DNA of 5,969 nucleotides from QHXQ01 sp036389375 (GTDB taxonomy: Bacteria > Acidobacteriota > Blastocatellia > Pyrinomonadales > Pyrinomonadaceae): assembly GCA_036389375.1 (NCBI GenBank), contig DASVQA010000165.1:1-5969 (forward strand), given 5' to 3'. This document shows positions 1 through 5,969 of the stretch, piece after piece (the stretch's first letter is position 1; each line of letters opens with the position of its first letter). Made by a program: the position numbers and the translations under genes. Below the pieces are notes generated by a model. That model was not told the origin of the DNA. It saw only the letters and a program-made list of their open reading frames with translations, and did no database searches.

Positions 1-1462
1 CGCCGTGCAGGACTTGATCAGAGCGGCTCGCGCGCCGCGCCTGCTCATACAGGAGTGGCTCAACCCGGCGACGGGTCTGCGCGCCGGACGCGACCCCGCC
101 AAGCGCCAACTGCTGCGCCTGCTGCCCGGCCCCGAGGGCGCGCAGACCATGTTCGATCCCGTCACCGGGCAATGGTTCGTCCGCGTGCGCTGGCAGCCGC
201 AGGATCAACTCAGACACACCTACTGCTTCACGGTCGAATGCGACGCAGGGAAGGTCGAAGACGTGTCGCTCTTTCACGCCAACCTCGTGCGCGTCGCGCA
301 TGGGCGCGCGGCCGTCGCCGTCTTCAAAGAGCCGGGCACGCCGCTCGCAGCCGCAAACCAGTTTCACTACGCGCGCACAGAGCGTTGGGGCACGCTCTGC
401 AAGTTGCCCGACCGTCCGCTCGCTTATCTCGACACGCCGCCGGGCGGCGACGTGCCGCCGCAATCAACCCTGCGCGTGACGGTTGATGTGCCGGGCGGCG
501 GCGCGGACGTGTGGGACGAAGTGCCGAGCCTCGTCCATAGCGACGCGACGGACGAGAACGGCGATCACTTCGTCGTCGAGACGGACGAGGAGCAAGCGAG
601 TACCTTGCGTTTCGGCAACGGCGAGAACGGCAAGGGACTGCCCGCCGGCGCAACCGTCCGCTGCGCTTATCAGGTCGGCAGCGGCCCCGACGGCAACATC
701 GGCGCGGACAAGCTGATCTTCTTCGACCCGCAGACGCCGCCCTTCCCCGACGCGGTCGAGTTGAAAGTCAAACGCTGCTGGAATCCCTTCGACGTGTTGA
801 GCGGGCGCGCGCCCGAACCCGTCGCAGAGATCATACGCCGCGCGCCCGAAGCCTACCGCCAGCATCAACTGCGCGCCGTCACGCTCAAAGATTATGTGGC
901 CCGCGCCGAAGAGGTGGAAGACGTGGCGCGCGCCTCGGCGCGTTACGCGTGGACGGGCAGTTGGCGCACCGTGCAGTTGACGATTGACCCGGTCGGCACA
1001 AGCATCTTGGCGGACGACTTGCGCCGCAAAGTGGCACGCCAGCTCGAAGCCGTCCGGCTCGTCGGCGAAGACTTGGAGATTCGCGCGCCGCGTTTCGTGC
1101 CCGTCGAAATTCACGTCCGGCTCTGCGCGCGTCCTGACGTGTGGGCGCAGGATCTACATTTCGTGCTCGCGCAGGAGTTCTCCGCCGGTTGGACGCCCGA
1201 CGGGCGCATGGGCTTCTTCCATCCTGATCGCTGGACGTTCGGGCAACCGCTCTTTGTCAGTCAGATCACGGGGCGCGTGCAGCAGGTCGCGGGCGTCGAA
1301 CACGTCGTCAGCGTCAAACTCAAACGCTGGAACGATCAGACCGTCTCGACAGTCGAGGGTCTCTATCCCCTGCGGCACAACGAGATCATTCAGGTGCTCG
1401 GCGACCCCGACCACATGGAACGGGGCTTCATTGATTTTGACGTGCAGGGAGGCCGCCAGTGA
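1..1462 (+). CDS. Putative baseplate assembly protein, J/gp6-like (TIGR02243-type), 5' partial
   Basis: Likely a structural wedge protein of a contractile-tail baseplate, assembled in the cytoplasm into a phage-tail-like particle. The frame is open to the left edge; a GTG at position 5 is the first possible start inside the window, but only four bases precede it, so no ribosome binding site can be judged and the gene is probably cut. Numbering from that GTG (485 residues), the family-like landmarks are W170-DEVPSL, FGNGENG at 203-209, LPAG at 212-215, a VGSG..GNIGA stretch at 224-234, NPF at 260-262, RRAPEAYR at 278-285, VTLKDY at 292-297, TGSW at 317-320 and a VAGV at 428-431. These match, from memory, the C-terminal part of TIGR02243 'putative phage baseplate assembly' proteins. 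No signal peptide or membrane segment is seen. The stop overlaps the next start by four bases. If its architecture mirrors gene 2, roughly 400 N-terminal residues lie upstream. Family call is firm; eCIS versus prophage is inference. Confidence 0.85.
   Translation, partial: AVQDLIRAARAPRLLIQEWLNPATGLRAGRDPAKRQLLRLLPGPEGAQTMFDPVTGQWFVRVRWQPQDQLRHTYCFTVECDAGKVEDVSLFHANLVRVAHGRAAVAVFKEPGTPLAAANQFHYARTERWGTLCKLPDRPLAYLDTPPGGDVPPQSTLRVTVDVPGGGADVWDEVPSLVHSDATDENGDHFVVETDEEQASTLRFGNGENGKGLPAGATVRCAYQVGSGPDGNIGADKLIFFDPQTPPFPDAVELKVKRCWNPFDVLSGRAPEPVAEIIRRAPEAYRQHQLRAVTLKDYVARAEEVEDVARASARYAWTGSWRTVQLTIDPVGTSILADDLRRKVARQLEAVRLVGEDLEIRAPRFVPVEIHVRLCARPDVWAQDLHFVLAQEFSAGWTPDGRMGFFHPDRWTFGQPLFVSQITGRVQQVAGVEHVVSVKLKRWNDQTVSTVEGLYPLRHNEIIQVLGDPDHMERGFIDFDVQGGRQ
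1446..1452 (+). promoter_or_regulatory. Shine-Dalgarno sequence for the second baseplate gene
   Basis: AGGGAGG lies inside the last codons of the first gene and ends six bases before a GTG at 1459. Its strength and spacing decide the GTG start, which overlaps the upstream TGA stop as GTGA (1459-1462). The arrangement suggests translational coupling of the two baseplate proteins. Confidence 0.8.
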
Positions 1463-4197
1463 GTACCGATTGTCGCAACGATTGCGCCGCGCCGCTTCAG
1501 TTTCCACGTCGCCCGGAGAACCGCGCCGGCCTCGCGCACATCAACTATCGCATCGGCACTTACGCCGACATTCGCGCCGCCCTGCTCCACCAGCTAAACC
1601 GCGCGCTCAACCTGACCGACTGGACGCATCGCGGCGCGGACGACCCCGGCATCGCGCTCCTCGAAGGCGCGGCCATACTCGGCGACATACTCACCTTCTA
1701 TCAGGAACTCTACGCCAACGAGGCGTACCTGCGCACCGCCGAGTGGCGCACGAGCATCGCTGATCTGGTGCGCCTGACGGGCTACCGGCTCGCGCCCGGT
1801 CTCGGCGGCAGCGCCACCTTCGCCTTCGAGGTCAAAGGCGACAAGCCGGTGCAAATTCCGGCGCACTTTCCCGTCAAGGCCGAAGTGCAGGGTTTGGCTA
1901 AACCGGCCGACTTCGAGACGACGGAGGCCGCGACCGCCTACCCCTGGCTCAACAGCTTTCATCTCTACGGCGCTTATGCCGCGCCGAAGATCATCCCGGT
2001 CGGCTCTAAATTTTCCGGGCCGACGCGCGAGTTCTTCATCTTCGCGCCGAACCAATACACCGCGCCCGTCGAGTTGCAAGCGGGCGACCGCTTACTCTTC
2101 GGGCTGGCCGACTCGGCCGCGAAGCCGCGCCTGCTCGCTGAGCCGGAAATCATCGCGGTCGAATCGGTGCGCGAACTCTTCGGCATGAAGTTGATCAAAC
2201 TCAAACACGGGTTGCGCCTCGACCAACCCGGCGCGGAGATCAACGCCTACAAGATCGGGCGCACCTTCCGCCACTTCGGCCACAACAGCCCGCTCACGAT
2301 GACGAAGTCGGACGGCAAGAACGTACACGAGTATTACCATTCGCCCGGCCGCTCGCTAAACGACGTGGCCGTCTCGGTCGCGCCCCCTTACACCAACCTG
2401 CGCGGCGTAACCAACTGTATCAAGGTGATCGATCCGGGCCTCTCTCAATGGGAGTGGACGCTCGACGTGGAGGCGAAGGATCTGGCTCCGCTCAGCCCCA
2501 TCGTCGTGCAAGCCCTGCTCTACAAAGATGAGACGGGGCCGGGCAAAGAGTTTACGCTCGTGCGCCAGATCGCGGGCTTGCGCTCGCTGTCCCTGACGTG
2601 GGGCAACTCGGTCGGCACGTCCACGCTCGTCACGATTGACGACACGCTCGACAACACGCCCGCCGTCAAACAAGCAGGCTACACCTTCACCGACATACGC
2701 TTCATGCAGTTCCATGAAGTGCTCAGCCCCTTGTTCACCCTGCGCCCGGCCCTGCGCAACGTGCATCTGTCGCCCTTCATCCCCATCTTCCTGCCCGGTC
2801 AGGAGCCGCCGCCGGAGATGACCGAAGAACTGCACTTCTACGGCACAGAGGCGCAATTGCAAACGCTCAAAGGTCGTCGGCTGCTCTTTAACTTCCCCGA
2901 CGACGAGCCGCTCCTCGCCACCGTCGAAGCGATCTTCACGCCGGAAGCCGTGCCGACCTCGCCCACGGCGGCCGACCCGCTGCGCCCCTTGCTGCGGACG
3001 ATCAAGATCAAGCCGGCGGTTGACATGAAGTATTTCGCGTTGGAGCAACCGACCGTCACGGTCTACGGCAATCTGGTTGATGCCACGCAGGGGAAGACCG
3101 AGCAGGAAGTACCGCTCGGCAACGGCGACCGGCGGCTCACGTTCCAGAACTTCAAACTCCCGAAGTCGCCCCTGACCTATCTCGTCTCGGCGGGCGACGC
3201 GCCGCCCGTAGCACCGGAGTTGCAGATTTACGTCGGCGGCCGGCGGTGGCGCAGAGTCGCTTCATTCTTTGGGCATGGCCCGGACGAGCAGATTTACATC
3301 GTCCGCGAAGACGCGAACAACGATAGCTGGGTGCAGTTTGGCGACGGCCAGACGGGCGCGCGCCTGCCTTCAGGCGTCAAGAACGTGGTCGCGCACTATC
3401 GCACGGGCACGGGCGCGTTCGGCGCGTTGAAGCCGGACACGAAGCCGCAGGCGGGCGCGAAACTCGAACGGCTCGACAAGGTGCATCTGCCGGGCGTTGC
3501 GGCCGGCGGCAGCCAGCCTGAAGATGCGGCGAACGCGCGCGAAGTTGCGCCGGGCAAACTGCAAAGCCTCGACCGGCTCGTGAGCCTGAAGGATTTCGAG
3601 AGCGAGGCGCAAGCCATTGCCGGCGTGGCCCGCGCCGCCGCCGCTTGGACGCTCTACGACAACGTGCCCGCGCTCGTCCTCACCGTCCTGATGCAGACGG
3701 GACGCGACGCGGAGCTTGAACAGGTGCGTCAGGTGCTGGCCGATTACGGGCGCTGCCGGGGGGCGCAGCGTTTCCCCGTCATCGTGCGCGCCGGACGGCG
3801 GCAATGGGTCGCCGTCATCGCCGTCGTGCTGCTCGACGGGACGCGGCGCGAGGCGGAGGTGCGCGCCGACATCAAACAGGCGCTCGGCGCAAACGACGGT
3901 GCGCCGCACAATCTCGATCTATCAAACGGCCTCTTCAGTCTGCGCGCGCGCCGCTTCGGCGAGAAGGAGTACGCGACCAAAGTTAACGGCGTGATCCAGA
4001 ACGTCGCGGGCGTCCAGGTGACGAAGGCTTATCTCTACGTTGCCACGCAGGACGCGTCAGACCCGGCGACGCTCACCTACGCGAGCTTCCAGTTGCACGA
4101 TGTCGCCGCCTGTAAGGACGACGCGCACGTGCTGAGCCTCTACGAAGGCCACGTCTATCTCGTCTTCGGCGCGCTGCCGGCAGGGGAGGGCTGCTAA
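1459..4197 (+). CDS. Putative baseplate assembly protein, J/gp6-like (TIGR02243-type), complete
   Basis: A 912-residue protein, probably a wedge component of the contractile-tail baseplate. The GTG start is supported by AGGGAGG six bases upstream and by the GTGA overlap with gene 1. The N-terminus has two cysteines (C5, C9), then an NYRIGTY motif (29-35). Residues 61-114 carry the family-typical block beginning DDPGIALLE and including ILTFYQEL, ANEAYLRTA and LVRLTGYRLAPG. The long middle (about 115-596) contains no motif I can name. The C-terminal part has W597-RRVAS, FGDGQTG (627-633), RLPSG (635-639), SLKDF (709-713) and VNGVIQNVAGV (842-852), the same order and near-identical spacing as in the upstream protein. 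The last 50 or so residues show no similarity to the end of gene 1. No signal peptide or membrane segment is evident, as expected for a particle protein. It ends with TAA two bases before the next ATG. The family call is strong; its exact position relative to gene 1's product within the baseplate is unknown. Confidence 0.87.
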   Translation: MSTDCRNDCAAPLQFPRRPENRAGLAHINYRIGTYADIRAALLHQLNRALNLTDWTHRGADDPGIALLEGAAILGDILTFYQELYANEAYLRTAEWRTSIADLVRLTGYRLAPGLGGSATFAFEVKGDKPVQIPAHFPVKAEVQGLAKPADFETTEAATAYPWLNSFHLYGAYAAPKIIPVGSKFSGPTREFFIFAPNQYTAPVELQAGDRLLFGLADSAAKPRLLAEPEIIAVESVRELFGMKLIKLKHGLRLDQPGAEINAYKIGRTFRHFGHNSPLTMTKSDGKNVHEYYHSPGRSLNDVAVSVAPPYTNLRGVTNCIKVIDPGLSQWEWTLDVEAKDLAPLSPIVVQALLYKDETGPGKEFTLVRQIAGLRSLSLTWGNSVGTSTLVTIDDTLDNTPAVKQAGYTFTDIRFMQFHEVLSPLFTLRPALRNVHLSPFIPIFLPGQEPPPEMTEELHFYGTEAQLQTLKGRRLLFNFPDDEPLLATVEAIFTPEAVPTSPTAADPLRPLLRTIKIKPAVDMKYFALEQPTVTVYGNLVDATQGKTEQEVPLGNGDRRLTFQNFKLPKSPLTYLVSAGDAPPVAPELQIYVGGRRWRRVASFFGHGPDEQIYIVREDANNDSWVQFGDGQTGARLPSGVKNVVAHYRTGTGAFGALKPDTKPQAGAKLERLDKVHLPGVAAGGSQPEDAANAREVAPGKLQSLDRLVSLKDFESEAQAIAGVARAAAAWTLYDNVPALVLTVLMQTGRDAELEQVRQVLADYGRCRGAQRFPVIVRAGRRQWVAVIAVVLLDGTRREAEVRADIKQALGANDGAPHNLDLSNGLFSLRARRFGEKEYATKVNGVIQNVAGVQVTKAYLYVATQDASDPATLTYASFQLHDVAACKDDAHVLSLYEGHVYLVFGALPAGEGC
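4182..4190 (+). promoter_or_regulatory. Shine-Dalgarno sequence for the gpI-like tail protein gene
   Basis: AGGGGAGGG (with GGAGG at 4185-4189) sits in the last codons of the preceding gene and ends nine bases before the ATG at 4200. It supports that ATG as the start. Only two bases (AG) separate the upstream TAA from it, so reinitiation or coupling is likely. Confidence 0.75.
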
Positions 4198-4199
4198 AG

Positions 4200-5969
4200 A
4201 TGCACGGTAAACGCGTCTCGCTCTACGAACGGCTGCCGGAAATCTACCGCACGAAAGATGCGGAGCAGTTGCCGCCCGACCAACTCAAGAGCTATCTGGC
4301 GACGGTCGAAGCCGTCTTCGGCGCGATCCACGAAAACATCGAATCGCTCTATCATGATCTGTTCATCGAGACGGCCGACGCCTGGGCGATCCCCTACATC
4401 GGCGATCTGCTCGGCACGTCGCACCTCGCGGGCGACGCGTGGACGCTGCGCGCCGACGTGGCGGACACAATCGCTTTGCGGCGGCGCAAGGGCACGCTCG
4501 GCGCAATCGAACTGCTCGTCTACAACCTGACGAAGTGGGGCGTGCATTGCGTCGAACTGCGCGAGCGTTTGGTGTGGCAGCAGCACCTCAATCATCAACG
4601 GCCCGATGCGGGCGGCCCGCCGCCTTACAGTCTGCCGGAGGTCAAACGACAGACGGCGATTCGCGGCGGCACTGTCAACCTGCGCGACCCGGCGCTTCTG
4701 GCCCTCCTTGATACGCCCTTCGACCCGTTCGCGCACATTGCCGACCTGCGCCCGCCCGCCGCCGCAGCCGTGCGCTACAACCTGCCGAATCTGGCCATCT
4801 TCCTCTGGCGCTTAACGTCTTACCGCGTGCGCGTGGCGCGTCCCGTTGCGCGCGGCGTCAAGCCCGGCGTCGCGCCTGCGCCCGCCGCGCAGTTTATCGC
4901 GCGCTTCAACATCAACCCGGTCGAGCGTCCGTACCTTGCCGGCAACGAACGCTGGGGCGCACCCGTCCGTCTCTTCAACACGCACCGCTTCGACCTCTTC
5001 AAACAGCGCACGGGCGCACAGAGCGCGACGCGTCTTGCGCCCTCTGTCACGCAACTCGACGAGACGCCCGGCCCTATCCCACTCGAACGACTGACCGAAG
5101 ACGCGCCGGCCGGCGCGCCCGCCGAGTACGTCTCCATAGAGACTTACGACCCGAACAATCTGAACGTGCAGACGCTCGATGTGTCAGATGTCGGCTTACA
5201 GTTTCACCTGCCGTCGCCGCCCTTTCTCGCGGACGAAACTTGGCCGAAGCCGCCATCTGAGCCGCCCGCGTGGCGGATTCGCGGCGCGAACCTGTGCGCG
5301 TGGGAGACAGGGCTTGAGCCGCCGCTGCAAGAGCGCGAAGTGGCCATTGATCCCGTCATCGGGCGCGTCGTCTTCGGCTTCGCCACGAAGCCACCGGCGG
5401 ACGCGCTCGCGGACGCGCTGCTCGTCACCTACAGCTACGGTGCGCCGGGGCCTGTGGGCGCGCAGCCCATTGCGCGCCCGCCCTTGCCCGCCGAATTTCA
5501 GGTTGACCACAACAGCCCGAACTACCGGCGCGTGAATCTGCACGAGCACAAGTCGCTCAGCGATGCGCTCAAGGGCGTCGCTGGTGTGGCCACACCGGTC
5601 GTCGTGGAAATCTTCGACAGCCTTGTGCATGAGTTGGACTTGAGCGACCCCGCTTTCGCCCCCGACCGTGTGAACGAAGACGGCGGTTGGAATCTCAAAC
5701 TCGGCGCGTCGCTCATCATTCGCGCCGCCGACGGGCAGCGCCCCGTCATCAAGCTGCAACAACCCTTGCGCTTTCGCCCCGCGAACGTCGTCGGCGCAGA
5801 TGCCGCCGAGCAGCGCCGCTTCGACGCCGCGATGTCAAAACTCGTCGTGCGCCTCGAAGGCCTCTGCCTCGTGCGCGGCGAGAAGTGGGATGTGACCGAC
5901 ACAGACCGTCCGCTCGTCGCGCGCGCCGCCGTCAACCGGCTGGAAATGCTCGACTCGACGCTCGACCCT
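4200..5969 (+). CDS. Phage tail protein I-like baseplate protein with long C-terminal extension, 3' partial
   Basis: The reading frame stays open from ATG 4200 to the window end: 590 codons, no stop. The N-terminus resembles the P2 gpI family (Tail_P2_I type), which sits at the outer baseplate: SLYERLPEIYR (7-17), LFIETADAWAIPYIGDLLG (54-72) and RADVADTIALRRRKGT (84-99), the last two being highly characteristic of tail proteins in phage-tail-like loci. Next come IFLWRLTSY (200-208), a Pro/Ala linker (221-231), RFNINP (235-240) with GAPVRLFN (253-260), a Pro-rich stretch (337-357), EVAIDPVIGRVVF (380-392) and VTYSYG (409-414). From about residue 452 short beta-like segments recur (VVVEIFDS, 467-474; SLIIRAADGQRPVIKL, 504-519; KLVVRLEGLCLV, 547-558), resembling the start of a right-handed beta-helix that continues beyond the edge. 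P2 gpI itself is far shorter, so this is a composite protein. It follows the baseplate pair with a two-base gap. A peripheral, perhaps fibre-like or fibre-docking role is inferred. The N-terminal call is firm, the beta-helix tentative. Confidence 0.85.
   Translation, partial: MHGKRVSLYERLPEIYRTKDAEQLPPDQLKSYLATVEAVFGAIHENIESLYHDLFIETADAWAIPYIGDLLGTSHLAGDAWTLRADVADTIALRRRKGTLGAIELLVYNLTKWGVHCVELRERLVWQQHLNHQRPDAGGPPPYSLPEVKRQTAIRGGTVNLRDPALLALLDTPFDPFAHIADLRPPAAAAVRYNLPNLAIFLWRLTSYRVRVARPVARGVKPGVAPAPAAQFIARFNINPVERPYLAGNERWGAPVRLFNTHRFDLFKQRTGAQSATRLAPSVTQLDETPGPIPLERLTEDAPAGAPAEYVSIETYDPNNLNVQTLDVSDVGLQFHLPSPPFLADETWPKPPSEPPAWRIRGANLCAWETGLEPPLQEREVAIDPVIGRVVFGFATKPPADALADALLVTYSYGAPGPVGAQPIARPPLPAEFQVDHNSPNYRRVNLHEHKSLSDALKGVAGVATPVVVEIFDSLVHELDLSDPAFAPDRVNEDGGWNLKLGASLIIRAADGQRPVIKLQQPLRFRPANVVGADAAEQRRFDAAMSKLVVRLEGLCLVRGEKWDVTDTDRPLVARAAVNRLEMLDSTLDP

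Noticed and set aside
464..1114. 216-codon open frame on the minus strand
   Set aside because: Antisense to the best-conserved part of gene 1; no recognisable domain, no supporting ribosome binding site or neighbour on that strand.
984..1763. 259-codon + strand frame crossing the gene 1/gene 2 junction
   Set aside because: Very rich in Arg, Ser and Pro with no motif, and out of frame with two well-supported genes whose GTGA junction explains the region.
2356..3048. 230-codon open frame on the minus strand
   Set aside because: It lies wholly inside gene 2, which has clear family motifs. Its product is Arg/Gly/Glu-rich and low in recognisable structure, typical of an antisense frame in high-GC DNA.
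4195..4202. Possible operon break between genes 2 and 3
   Set aside because: Only two bases separate stop and start and a good Shine-Dalgarno sequence sits inside gene 2; there is no room for a terminator or promoter.
4258..4530. Short + strand frames within 4258-5094 and 5179-5535
   Set aside because: All are out of frame with the open gpI-like gene that starts at 4200 and are Arg/Ser-rich high-GC artefacts.
5196..5762. 188-codon open frame on the minus strand opposite the third gene
   Set aside because: The + strand frame here continues uninterrupted from the gpI-like N-terminus with sensible protein composition, so the antisense frame is a shadow.
1..5969. Claim that this is a wholly new defence or secretion system
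   Set aside because: The visible genes are recognisable baseplate parts of known contractile phage-tail-like particles. No effector, toxin or unusual enzyme is encoded in the window.

Overview
The window is wall-to-wall coding DNA on the + strand: three tightly packed genes of one operon, with no RNA gene, mobile element, CRISPR array, promoter or terminator visible. All three products look like baseplate components of a contractile phage-tail-like particle. The likely setting is an extracellular contractile injection system (eCIS) or a tailocin-type locus, although a resident prophage cannot be excluded from three genes alone. Sampled lines give a GC content of roughly 60-65%, and codon use is dominated by G/C-ending codons (GCG, CGC, GGC, CTC, GAC). 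This fits a high-GC environmental bacterium, but nothing here fixes the phylum.

Layout. (1) Positions 1-1462: the C-terminal 485 or more residues of a baseplate assembly protein of the J/gp6-like class (TIGR02243-type), cut by the left edge. (2) Positions 1459-4197: a complete 912-residue baseplate assembly protein of the same broad family, starting in a 4-base GTGA overlap with gene 1 behind a strong Shine-Dalgarno sequence. (3) Positions 4200-5969: the first 590 residues of a large tail protein with a P2 gpI-like N-terminal domain, cut by the right edge. It has no stop codon inside the window, so it is easily missed by closed-ORF calling.

How they fit together. In contractile tails, J/gp6-like proteins build the baseplate wedges around the central spike, and gpI/gp7-like proteins attach at the periphery, where fibres or receptor-binding parts dock. 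Genes 1 and 2 share a colinear set of motifs in their C-terminal halves, so they appear to be ancient tandem paralogues. Gene 3 appears to join a gpI-like domain to a long C-terminal part whose last visible section resembles a right-handed beta-helix, which would suit a surface-exposed, fibre-like role. Sheath, tube, spike, AAA+ ATPase and any effector genes would have to lie outside the window.

The most useful points for a second look are the paralogous baseplate pair and the composite third protein. Neither is proven novel, since similar arrangements are known in phage-tail-like loci.
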